From the NCBI GenBank assembly GCA_016271365.2, contig CM057459.1, positions 819,451,001 through 819,515,000 of the forward strand: 64,000 bases of DNA, read 5' to 3'. The notes under the pieces were generated by a model. That model was not told the origin of the DNA. It worked only from the letters and a program-made list of their open reading frames with translations, and searched no databases. Below, piece after piece: positions 11,701 to 21,530 of the stretch (the stretch's first letter is position 1; every line of letters starts with the position of its first letter). Source of the stretch: Neoceratodus forsteri. Its lineage: Eukaryota; Chordata; Ceratodontiformes; Ceratodontidae. Both the position numbers and the translations under genes were made by a program.

Positions 11701-12130
11701 CCTGCAGCACCCCTGCTGCCACCTGGATTTGTGGTACCCCTCCCATGGCACCTGCATGCCATGGCATGTGTCATCCCAGTATTCAGCATTACCCCGCACA
11801 GCAGTCCCCACAGATTGTGGCCTGACTCAGCTGTCCTGTATCCTGTGCCAGGTGCCTGGCACCACTGCTGCAGTGCTGTGTGGCCATGTCCCATCAATGG
11901 GCTGACCCATGCCCTGCGATGGCGTTCACCTGCCTACCATAGCAGGCCCTCCCAGTGATTTGACTGGTACTGGTGGACATATGATGTTACCTGGGGTGCC
12001 ACTCAGTATGACATGTGTACAGTGGACCCACGAAGGACATTGCTGTACAAGGGGGCTACACCCTATCCAACCGGTATCCTGTGAAACAGTACACAGCTGA
12101 CATACAAACTACACAAAATATGGATCAGGT
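5734..12130. other. Non-coding interior of the Harbinger element
   Basis: About 6.4 kb rich in CACA/TGTG-type sequence, poor in CpG, and full of open frames on both strands. None of those frames shows recognisable domains; they reflect composition (Cys/His/Trp-rich nonsense) rather than genes. It holds a small 34-bp tandem array at 11,262-11,396. No fourth gene or captured host exon was recognised. The excess of TG/CA over CG fits methylation decay of originally CpG-rich DNA, which is inference. Confidence 0.6.
11262..11396. repeat. About 34-bp tandem repeat, four diverged units
   Basis: Units begin at about 11,262, 11,295, 11,329 and 11,363. Each starts with a GCGATATGCGA / GTGACATGCGATG / GCAATATGTGATG-type string, and the first three continue to TGCATGTT or TGCACGTTGG. 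The last unit is poorly preserved. Confidence 0.6.
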
Positions 12131-12138
12131 GCAATGGT

Positions 12139-12144
12139 TTATTT
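12139..12144 (-). promoter_or_regulatory. Possible poly(A) signal of the Harbinger Myb-like gene
   Basis: AATAAA on the minus strand (TTTATT on plus), within GTAAATAAACC, downstream of the minus-strand Myb-like gene and inside the transposon. The placement fits the transcript end, but a single hexamer is weak evidence. Confidence 0.4.
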
Positions 12145-12389
12145 ACGTGGTGCTCTATATATGACAGGTGCTCATATCACAATGCTTCCTTGTCCATCCC
12201 AGCACACATGCCCCCACACTCACCAATGCACACAGTCATACATATATACACACACGCACACCCTTATGACCTGCACAGTGCTCCCAATGCATGTGACTCC
12301 CTGTCATGTTATTGGCCCCCACCTCCCCATTGCAGCCCCAACCATCCATCCCCCATCTGCACCAGTCACATGGGCATTTCACAGCCATC

Positions 12390-15300
12390 TACCATGGCCA
12401 CGCCATCCTTGCACAGACCCCTCCGGTGCCGGGTGCTGGGCTGTGGGGGAACCGGCAGTTTGGGCGTGTTGTGCGGTGCCCTGGTGGCCCTCCCCTGCAT
12501 CGCACCCTGTGGGACTGTGTGTGCCACCACGATGGCTCTGCATTGCCTCCGCCCCCACAGGCCAACATGCCTCGAAGCCACATGTGGCTGCTGCTGTGCT
12601 GGTGCTGCACTATGTGATCCCCCATCCTGTGTAGAACACCTCAGTCCCTGTGCAGCCTGTGGAGCACCTGCCTTGGTGTGCTCACCCCCCTTTGTGTGCC
12701 CTCTGCCTGTTCCTCTTGCAGTGTGCCTGTGTGTGGGGCTCTGACTGACCTGCGCCTGTGTTGCTGGCATGGCTGTGTGGGTCACGGAATGTTCACCATT
12801 GCACCAGCATGTGCCCAGGATGGTGTGGGCAGTGCCTGGCTGGACATGCAGCACCAGCAGCATGACTGGCAGGAGGGGTGAAAATAACACCTGGGCCAGG
12901 GGTGGAGGTGGGGATGTAACTGGTTCCAGTGGCTGTCTCTGGGTGCTGGACTGTGCGGTGGCCGGGGGTGCCATCCACTGGGCTAGGTATTGCAGGTGGT
13001 GCAGCAGTTACAGTGCACATGCTATAGCCTGCATGACCATGGCCATGGCTGTATCATGGTGCTGCTGGTGTGCCAACATGTTTTCAGGCCTGTGCTGAGG
13101 CAGTCCATGAAGACTGCCTAGCATTTGACACAGTGCTGGATGTCCTGTATGGCATCCCCCAGGCCAGCCATGCATGCTGATGTGTCCCTGGTGAATGCCT
13201 GCAGACAACTGGCAATGCCAGACAGCTGCAGCGCCATGCTGGTGTGGTGCTCCTGCATGCCCTGGCATATGTTCCCCTGCTCCTGCCTGACATCCCCCTG
13301 GCCAGCTAGCACTGACTGGCAATAGTCCCCATTGTAGGCCGATGGGGACAGCTGGTCCTGCAGCTCATGGGCGGCCTCGTCCAATTGGTCCTCCAGCCCA
13401 CAGGTGCTCAGTTGGCTCAGCAACCCTATAGCAGTGTCCTCTGCAGCTGGCTGTTCTTGCTTTGCCACCTCCTGGACAGCCACAGGTGTCCACATCACCT
13501 CCACAGGTGTGGCAGCACTGCTGGTGGTATCCTCCATGGTCCCCTGCTGCTCCCATGGCTGTCCTGCTGCATCCTCCTCATTGCTGCCCTCCATCTCCTC
13601 TACCATGGGGTTGTCACCATCACCACTTCCCTCAGGCTTCGACATGGGCGCTGGTGTTCCAGCCACAGGTGTACTGGCATCTGGCCTGCCTCCACTGGAT
13701 GCCATGCTGCTACCAGCATCCGACACAGTGCCGGTGGGCTGGTCCATGCTGGCACCATCCTGGCCCTGCTGCTCCCACCTTCCAGTTCCGCTGGGACCAC
13801 CTGCACCAGCTGCCATAGCACCTGTTCAATTGGCAACATGTTAGTGTGTCACCACATCACTGTGTGCCCTCACCTGCCTGATCAGTGTTGCCCCTCCCAG
13901 GGCTGTTTCAGCGTTGCGCTATTGCATTTCACCTACCACACATCTGTGTAGTCCCACCTGGTGTATGCCACCACTGTACCTGCATCCTGCGCTAATGGTG
14001 TGGCCCCCCACCACTGTTGCTCATGCTGTGCTGTCCATCCTGGTACATCTTATCCAGCTGTCACACTGCTGCCTGTACATCTCCCCACTGCACGGTGACA
14101 CCATGCATGGTCATGTCCAGGGGGCACCACTGGGCTGCAGGGGCCAGAATCGCTGGGTGACTACGTTGTCCCTGCCATCAATGCACATCTCCTGCAGCCC
14201 TCATCCTCACTCTGCAAGCACTGGGACAGTGACCCATGCCCCCTCCCTACAGCATTGCCCATGCCTGTGCAGAGCCCCTCCACTACAGAGTGCATGTCAC
14301 GGCACCTCCCAGTGTGGCACAGCCCATGCCTGAGCACAGCCCCCCCCCACCAATACACAGTGCATGTCACAGCAACTCCCAGTGCAGCACAGCCAATACC
14401 TCTGCCCAGCCCCCATCCAGTACATAGTGCATGTCACAGCACCTCTCAGTGCAGTACGGTCCATGCCTGAGGACAACCCTCCCCCCACCAATACACAGTG
14501 CATGTCATAGAAACTCCCAGTGCAGCACAGACCATACCTGGGCACTACCCCCCACCAGTACACAGTGCATGTCACAGCAACTCCCAGTGCAGCACAGACC
14601 ATACCTGGGCACAACCCCCCATCAATACTCAGTGCATGTCACAGCAGCTCCCAGTGCAGCACAGACCATACCTCTACACAGCCCCCCCAGCACACAGTGC
14701 ATGTCACGGCACCTCCCAGTGCAGCACAGCTCATGCCTGAGCACAACCTTCCCCCCACCAATACACAGTGCATGTCATAGAAACTCCCAGTGCAGCACTG
14801 TCCATACCTGGGCACTACCCCCCCACCAGTACACAGTGCATGTCACAGCAACTCAGCAACTCCCAGTGCAGCACAACCCATGCCTGAGCACTACCCCCCA
14901 CAACAGTACACTGTGCATGTCACAGCAACTCCCAATGTAGCACGGCCCATACCAATGCACAGCCCCCCCACCAGTGTCATGTGCATGTGCCAGCCCCTCC
15001 ACAGATGGGCATGGCACATTCCTTTGCACAGCAGCACATGTTAGCTGCATACATGCTTATCCGTGGCCTGCCCCTGGCCATTGTCTAGTTCCCTAGGCCC
15101 ACTGTGTGGCCAGCTGTGGACATGCGGCATTCCTGTGGCATGCCGCTTCACCGCTACATCTGCCTACACATTTCCACCCCATCCACCCCACCTTTGCTGT
15201 TGGCTGCAGTGCTGTTGCCATGTCTGGCCTATCACACACATTGCTGTTGTTTGTCCCTACCTGTGGCAGTGTGCTGCCTGAAGCTGTCCAGCTGTGTGAC

Positions 15301-15672
15301 TCCAGCGATGCTCTGCTGGCTGAGGTGTGCAGCAATCCTCCTCTCGATGCTGCTGAGTGGCTGCTGCAGGGTGGGTCCACCCCCTGTTCTCTGTGTACTA
15401 TGCCTGTTTTGCACCACCTTGCACTTCACCAAGCACTTGAGGGCCTGGTACATTTTCTGGACATCCTGGACAGTCCAGCGCTGTGCAGCTATGGCATTGA
15501 CTCTGCGTGTCACCCTGTCCCATGCCTTCTTCCATTTTTCCCTCCTCTTGGCATCCCCTCTGTGACTCATGAGAAGTGCATGGTGCCTATCTATTTGCTC
15601 AACCAGCGTGCTCACCTTTTCATGAGTGAAGTTTCTTTTCCTCCTCTGTCTCTCGACCACAGCTTCTGCCAT
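12390..15672 (-). pseudogene. Harbinger Myb/SANT-like accessory protein, two exons, degraded
   Basis: The second Harbinger protein, known in the superfamily to bind DNA and help bring the transposase to the ends. Exon 1 (15,672 to 15,261) starts MAEAVVERQRRKRNFTHEK and contains a trihelix/Myb-like domain (TLVEQIDRHHALL, WKKAWDRVTRRVNA, VQDVQKMYQALK), as in NAIF1-like proteins. A donor ACAG/GTAGGG at 15,261/15,260 and an acceptor TTGAACAG at 13,822 join in phase. The joined frame continues GAMAAGAGGPSGTG through an acidic, Gln/Pro-rich segment to the coiled-coil-like QLSGIASCLQAFTRDTSAC. The frame stops at about 13,118. Coding-like sequence continues in other frames (LAHQQHHDTAMAMVMQAIA; PPAIPSPVDGTPGHR) to about 12,400, so frameshifts are likely near the C-terminus, whose end is approximate. 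Confidence 0.75.
14225..15010. repeat. Minisatellite, 65-71 bp period, about 10-11 units, in the Myb gene intron
   Basis: The core TGCATGTCAC recurs at 14,291, 14,361, 14,428, 14,499, 14,566, 14,633, 14,698, 14,769, 14,837 and 14,913, with a degenerate unit near 14,980. Units also share CTCCCAGTGCAGCACAG and a C-run, with ACACAGTGCATGTCA at the boundary. The array lies inside the 13,822-15,260 intron of the Harbinger Myb-like gene. Confidence 0.93.
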
Positions 15673-15870
15673 GGCTGTGGCATATCTGCTGGTGTATGTT
15701 AGGCCACTGCTGCATGTTACACCCTTTAATATGGTGTATCTTGCATGTCACAACTTGCACAGCTGCGTTTGGTGTATCTCTCATATGTTCTAGAATAGGC
15801 CATAAATCACATGTCACAATTGCTTTGCCATATATTGTGCAATTGTGTTACTTGTATCTGACATATTTCC

Positions 15871-15889
15871 CTTTCTAGAATTGGGCCCC
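15871..15889 (-). repeat. Harbinger right terminal inverted repeat
   Basis: CTTTCTAGAATTGGGCCCC on plus; reverse complement of the left end with two mismatches. It is followed at once by the second half of the split SINE. Confidence 0.88.
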
Positions 15890-16006
15890 AACAAGTTAAA
15901 TGATTTGTTCAGGGTCACACAACATGCAAGTGTGGGCTGTGGGATTGAAACCCAGGTCTCCAGGTTTGCAGCTAAAAGCCTTAGACCACTGCAGTATACT
16001 GCCTCC
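15890..16006 (-). mobile_element. SINE, 5' half (split by the Harbinger element)
   Basis: AGTTAAATGATTTGTTCAGG, GATTGAAACCCAGGTCTCC and ACCACTGCAGTATACTGCCT match the high-coordinate part of the intact SINE at 20,425-20,620. On the minus strand this holds the tRNA-related head, with a B-box-like GGTTTCAATCC. Together with 3,997-4,072 it rebuilds one SINE. Confidence 0.82.
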
Positions 16007-16196
16007 AAAAATCTTACCAAACCCATTGCCTACTCCACAAAGTAATATATGCCACTACAAGATGTGATTTTTTTAAATTGTCCAGAACTACATCCAAGTT
16101 TAGCACAATGACATTTGCCTACTTGTCTAGTAATTCCAGAAATATTCTTTCTCCAAAATTGTGAATTGTAAGTTTTCATACAATTCACAATAGGAG

Positions 16197-16199
<3 letters not shown>

Positions 16200-16271
<72 letters not shown>
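16200..16271. repeat. (AT)n microsatellite
   Basis: About 36 uninterrupted AT dinucleotides. Confidence 0.98.
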
Positions 16272-16275
<4 letters not shown>

Positions 16276-16399
16276 CTATTAAATACTTTTGATATTTTCT
16301 GGGTATTGAAATGATATATTCTTCACTGTGTTCTGATTTTGTAAGTACACTCCTGTACCCATTAACTGGAAGCCCCTGAAAATGACTGGCGCACATGTA

Positions 16400-16588
16400 A
16401 GCCTGTTGTATACTGTGTTTGACATATGCCTGTATTTCTGGCTGATTCCTAAATGTACTCTGATTTTTTTGTCTGCCTTGATGTTCGTTTCTTGTACTGT
16501 TTTGTCCTCACTGTGACGAGGTACCTTTGTAAATGAGCCTCTGGCTCAAAGGTTGTTAAGCTGATGTTCTAATAAATAAATAAATAAA
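16400..16588 (+). mobile_element. 3'-end fragment of LINE family B
   Basis: It ends with GACGAGGTACCTTTGTAAAT, GAGCCTCTGGCTCAAAGG and a short AATAAATAAATAAA tail. The same hairpin-forming segment lies at the 3' end of the minus-strand LINE at 44,127-47,236. No coding part remains. The left limit is approximate. Confidence 0.65.
16523..16553 (+). other. LINE family B 3' stem-loop
   Basis: ACCTTT...GAGCC-TCT-GGCTC-AAAGGT folds into two stacked stems separated by a one-sided bulge (GTAAAT). The same fold is present at 44,158-44,188 on the minus strand. Hairpins in LINE 3' UTRs can be recognised by the element's RT; that role is inferred. Confidence 0.6.
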
Positions 16589-16632
16589 ATGACTTGCTTC
16601 ATCACAAAGGGCATATCCCATTGAAATAGATG

Positions 16633-16647
16633 AAAGAAAGAAAGAAA

Positions 16648-16690
<43 letters not shown>
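16633..16690. repeat. (AAAG)n microsatellite
   Basis: Tandem AAAG units with one interruption (AAAAAG). Confidence 0.95.
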
Positions 16691-18099
16691 CTCTAAAAAA
16701 CTAACCTTTTTGTGAAACTTATATTTAATTGCAAGGGTCACATATCCACACACACTAGGGACAACATTTCAGTCTAGTATACAAACTCCTAGATAATGTG
16801 TCTACATATTACTCTAATACTGTGTACAGTATAAAATACTTGGAAATTAAAACTGTTAAAAAGAGCAATACACTGTATATCCCATATTTTACATGGATCA
16901 GACATAATAATTTTTAAAAGAGCAGAATCTTCCATTGATCTCATATATAAATGCATATCAAGCCAGTTCAGTACATTATTCAATGAACCATTTTATTTAT
17001 GTTGTAACAATAAATGGTGACAGGCTTCCTCTGTTTTATTTGGTGAGATTCTAAGGCATATTTGTGATCATACCTGTCATGTTTACTAGCAACTGTAGTT
17101 CAAATAATATCAATTAACATCTCTGTAGTTGTGGGTGGCCTACTATCCAGTCATATTCTCAAAATTAATTTTTTGGCCACTAGAGTAATAGATAATCTGT
17201 AAATGAGGGGTATTGGAATAGTGAATACTGACCATTATCCCAGACTTGATCCATGAGGTTTAAATTTCAGCCAAGGGTCCTGTCAACCCACATCAAGTTC
17301 AGGATGGACCCATTAATATTCCCACATTTATATAAAGCCGACTGTGAAATAATATCCATTTTATATAGCTTCTGGGGAGAATAATATAAATTGTAACAAA
17401 TCTAAACCTTACATTATCCTGTACTTAAATTTCAACTGCCCACAATTTATCCGATGCAATCTGAGAAGGGTCTTGTGTTATATTTTTACCACAGTTAACT
17501 CTAAGGTTTCCTACATAAATTGAGAAAAACAACATCTGCACCATGCTGAGATGAAATTCAGTATCTTCCTAATCTGGCATTATTCTGAAAATACTTTATT
17601 TATTGACTGCAAGTAAGTAGTCAGCCCATGATTCTGTATCAGAGTATTTCAGTTACATATAGAACACTTTTTATTTTGTTGTTTTCTGGCCCAAAATCAT
17701 GTTGATCTTTTAAGACAATAAATTTTTTTTAAATCATGTAGACGCTAAGACATGAGATTCCCATATAACTCCCTTATGTTTTCCTTGGATTCCTAAATAC
17801 TACTTAATTCTCAGTTTAATAATTACAATTCACTTATAAAGGTTAACTGGTGCACAGTACAGTGAAATTTAAATCTGATTGTATTTAAAAGAGCTCAGTG
17901 TGCATCCGTGTTGATGCAAAACCTGATGCTACACAAACCAGATTTACATGTGCAGCTAGGACAATTATTTTACATTCTAAATTTTATGACAAATATATGC
18001 ACATTACACCCATCTAAATAAAATGCAATTGAAATGTTATGTCACTCCAGGATGTGCACTGAGAAAGATGAATGTTTATTGGAGTCTCAGGTTTCCAGT
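16691..18099. other. AT-rich spacer; no gene seen
   Basis: No recognisable coding, RNA or repeat feature by eye apart from scattered A/T runs. Confidence 0.5.
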
Positions 18100-18182
18100 T
18101 ATTCTTGTAGCTCAGTTGGTTATAGCTGCAGAATTGTGTTCCGAGCAGGTCAGGGTTCAAGTTCTGGCTAAGGCACTCACTC
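18100..18182 (+). mobile_element. tRNA-derived SINE head
   Basis: TGTAGCTCAGTTGGTTATAG matches an A-box-bearing tRNA D-arm, and GGGTTCAAGTTCTGG matches a B-box/T-arm about 50 bp further on. The T-stem and acceptor stem do not pair properly, so this is a SINE promoter region, not a working tRNA gene. The unrelated body after 18,190 (TTGAAGATTGAAAAACATC onwards) may be the rest of the SINE, but no second copy is present to set its end. Confidence 0.6.
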
Positions 18183-18549
18183 CTTTCTCACTTATAAATG
18201 TGTTGAAGATTGAAAAACATCTTATTGTGCTGAAAAATAATTTGTACATAGTTGTTACAGTACACAGACTTTTGAGGCCACATAGATCCCTTCATCAAGT
18301 AAGTTGGCAGACTGATTGGAGGCAGAATTTTTTTATACCGAAGGTTGACTTTAAACAGTTGGTACAGGAAATGGCAGACATATATGTGATACCTTAAAAC
18401 AGCAGATAAGCTATAGTTAGTTATAGAGGCATAAGAAATATAAAAGGCAAGGAGAGCAAAAGTTGAAAAATTAAGGGAGTGAGACACTGGACTTTTTAAA
18501 GAGGAAAGCAACCAGAGAGCTTTTTAAGCTAAAACATAAAACTTATGAG

Positions 18550-18860
18550 TAAAAACTGGAAACTCTCAATCTTTATTACTTGGAATACCAATGAATGACA
18601 GGTGACCTAGGCTTGATCTACAAAGTATTTCATGACCAGGAACTATGGGAATTTGTTGAACTCCAAAAAAAAAAAAACTGACTGAAAGAAATACTAGATT
18701 CCATACTACGGAGTTTAGAGGAGAGACAACTAAGTCCAGGAAAAGAAGTAACTGGATTAATCAAAGAGTAATCTCTACCTGGAACTCCCTTCCAGCTACT
18801 ATTGTATGTAGTGAAACAATGGAAATTTAAAAAAAATATTTAAACACCTACCCAAGCAAT
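18550..18860 (+). mobile_element. LINE RT C-terminal remnant
   Basis: Fragments in order resemble the end of CR1/L2-type ORF2: GDLGLIYKVFHD, then NWINQRVISTWNSLPATIV, then a Lys-rich end. The frames are broken by an A-run and several stops. Only this C-terminal piece is visible. Confidence 0.5.
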
Positions 18861-20424
18861 GCACAAACTGGAAAATTCCACTGATATGTGATGAGTCACA
18901 TATGGCCATAGCTAACTCACTTGTAACCCATCTATATAAACATAAAAACACTACATAAGTTATGATGTATTTCACTGGGTGAGAAGTCCCCTAGTTTGTC
19001 ATGACTCCTATGTCAAGTTTCTGTTCATACTGTTTTGTTTTATATTAAGTTGCTTAAACCATCCAGCCAGTAATTGGTAAAATAAGCCTGACCTCTCAGA
19101 AACTAGATGTTGTGCCTCAGCTGCACTATTCTGGGCAAACAAATTGCAAAATGAAAACATGAACTTAAGCACTAATGTCATACTTGCCTGTTTATTAAGG
19201 GTTACAGAAGTGGTCCTGATCAAACTTCAATTCAGCTTCGACCTGTGGTCTGAATATTCGGTATGACTTCATCAATTTGGATGAACCATTTCATATCCCA
19301 GTGCAATAAAAAGATTAGGGTAAAGCAGACTATAATTGGGGAACCTTGAGGTAAACAACAAATATGAATTACAGTAGCATACTTGTGGCAGGTGCTGCTG
19401 GCATCCATCTCCTGGAGATTACTGTTTGTGTTATTGTGACAGACTTCACAACGAGCACAACTCCTGCATCCAGGTTCACAGTTATAGTAATTGTTAGGAT
19501 TTATTACTGAGCTCAAGACTTGCCCCATATAGTCTCTATTTTACTACCACAACAATTATCCCTTGTTCAATATAGATTACAAACTGAATAACATATTTTC
19601 TAAAACATCAGTCATAGCCTACAAACAACCTTCTAACAATTTTAACATACTTAACTGTCTGGACAGTAAGCAAGTCAGTTATGCTGAGTTTGTAAAAGAA
19701 GTAAACCTTTCCCAGCTGATTCAATTTCCTGCTCTGCACAATTCCAGATCAAACAATCACTCCCTGTTAGACTGGATCCTGACAAACAAGGAAGACGATG
19801 CTAGTCACCGGAGTCCTATCAGATGCCATTAGCGACCACTCCCTCACCTTTTACACATGATCTTGCCAAAGGATATGTATTCCATCAAGGCTCACTCATC
19901 TCTTTTAGGAACTTTGCTAAGATAGATGTGGAGGTGCCCCATGGTGATCTATGAGGAATAAACTCATCAGAGCTATTCTCTATTAAGGATGCTGACTTAG
20001 CACTGAGGTTTCTCATTGATGCCTTAGCCTCTGTGCAGGACAAACACTTCCCTGTCACTACGCGAAGAGTCAGAGTGGGTAACACTAAATGGATCACCAG
20101 AGAATTGGTTCCCCTCATGAAACTGCATGACAAAGCATAGGCTAACTACAAATCAAGACCCTCCACATGTAACTGAACTGAATATAGGAGACTAAGGAAC
20201 TTATGCAAGTGGGATATTAAGCTCTTAAAACCACCATTTTTTAAGTCACTAAAGGTTCACAACCTAGGTAATCCCTGCTGTTTTTGGTCAGCTGTAAACT
20301 CCATCCTCAAGCAGGTAAAACATGAAAGTGTAATTTCCCTAGCCTCACAAACAGGAATACAATCAGAACCTGAGAAAGCAGCAAACATACTAAGTGATAA
20401 GTTCTCCACTCTTGAAGTGTACTT

Positions 20425-20620
20425 TTTTTTTTTTCCAATTGTTTAACCAGGTGAGACACACTAAGCTGAAAGCTTGTTTACAGGTGCAACCTGGGAGCAC
20501 AGAGAAGTTTAGTGACTTGCTCAGGGTCACACTGTATGCAAGTGGGGGCTGTGGGATTGAAACCCAGGTCTCCAGATTTGCAGCTCAAAGCCTTAAACCA
20601 CTGCACTATCCTGCCTCTCA
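20425..20620 (-). mobile_element. tRNA-derived SINE, intact-length copy
   Basis: On the minus strand: GGCAGGATAGTGCAGTGG (A-box region), GGTTTCAATCC (B box), a central GTGTGACCCTGAGCAAGTCA segment that resembles the MIR/core type, GGTTGCACCTGTAAACAAGC, and a poly(A) end. A 5-bp TACTT flanks it (20,420-20,424 and 20,621-20,625). It interrupts the LINE D linker. Its 3' tail resembles the 3' end of the LINE at 23,665. It serves as the reference for the split copy at 3,997/15,890. Confidence 0.82.
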
Positions 20621-20991
20621 TACTTAGCACAGTATCCATCTCACACTCAAGGACCTGGGACATTAAGTAAGATCGATAGTTGCCCTCGTTTCTATTTTAA
20701 AATAACATCCTAATTGGAGATATATCATCTATTGCAGGCACTGCCCACCTTTGCAAGTGCAGGCAGTGATGGACTTTCCCCTAAATTCCTGAAACTAGCT
20801 GCTACTGCTATTGCCAGCCCACTGTCTCATGTAATTAACCTATCTCTGTCCACCTCCACTGTTCTGGCTATCTGGAAGGAAGCTAAAATGATCTTTATCT
20901 ATAAATTGGGGGACCCCACCTTCCGGATAACCATAGACCAGTATCCATTTTATCCCATATGGGTAAAATATTTGAAAAGGTCATATACCAT

Positions 20992-21530
20992 AGTATTGAG
21001 TATGGGCTGCAGTTCTGGAGGCCTCACCTATGAAGAGACGTTGAGCTGATGGAGAGGGTGCAGAGAAGGGCAACCAAAATGGTAAGAGGGATGCAGAATG
21101 TACCCTATGAGAGGAGATTGAAAGGGCTGAATTTTTACCCTCTGGAGACTAGGAGGGAGAGGGGGGACATGATTGAGACCTTTAAGTGTCTGAAGGGAAT
21201 AAATAAGGTAGAGGGCAACAGCTTGTTCAAATTGAAGAAGGGAGCGAACACGAGGGGACATAGCCTCAAACTGGAAGGTGGGCAATACAGAGGTAATGTC
21301 AGGGGGCATTTTTTCATGGAGAGGGTGGTGGAGGCCTGGAACAAGCTGCCAGAGGAGGTAGTGGCAGCTAAAATAGTGGAGGGGTTCAAGAGGGCTTGGG
21401 ATAGATTTAAGGGGTTGGGAAAAGAGTGTGGAAGCATAACAGAAGGGGGGAGGTAGGGTGTTGGGCAGACTAGATGGGCTGTGGTGCCTTTCTCTGCCAT
21501 CACATTTCTGTGTATCTGTGTATCTGTGTG
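20992..21530 (+). mobile_element. CR1 3' fragment nested in LINE D
   Basis: A 5'-truncated CR1-like copy (539 bp). It encodes the C-terminal RT tail MERVQRRATKMVRGM, RRERGDMIETFKCLKGIN and FFMERVVEAWNKLPEEVV, and ends in CTGTGTATCTGTGTATC-type repeats. It is flanked by TACCAT at 20,986-20,991 and 21,531-21,536. The reading frame from 21,049 to 21,456 is open. It is related to, but diverged from, the CR1 at 60.2-61.8 kb. Confidence 0.85.

Larger units (their letters stand above)
4073..15889 (+). mobile_element. PIF/Harbinger DNA transposon, about 11.8 kb, two genes
   Basis: The left end GGGACCCAATTATAGAAAG (4073-4091) and the reverse complement of the right end, GGGGCCCAATTCTAGAAAG (15,871-15,889), are near-perfect terminal inverted repeats. 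The flanks are two halves of one SINE, which fixes both boundaries. Within lie a Harbinger DDE transposase (+) and a Myb/SANT-like protein gene (-), the known two-protein Harbinger set, in convergent orientation. If the right end is trimmed by one base, both flanks carry CAA, which would fit the usual 3-bp target duplication in mutated form; the exact boundary base is ambiguous. The length is well above the few kb usual for vertebrate Harbingers, because of non-coding interior. Both genes are broken, so the copy is not autonomous. Confidence 0.88.

Noticed and set aside
6704..12744. Many overlapping open frames of 60-180 codons in the Harbinger interior
   Set aside because: Several overlapping frames on both strands are open at once, with low-complexity composition and no recognisable motif; read as non-coding.
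14225..15010. Regular repeat array resembling a CRISPR
   Set aside because: Whole units are repeated with no unique spacers, and the array sits in a eukaryotic transposon intron; it is a minisatellite.
18100..18182. Functional tRNA gene
   Set aside because: A- and B-box-like strings are present, but the T-stem and acceptor stem do not pair and the sequence continues as a repeat.
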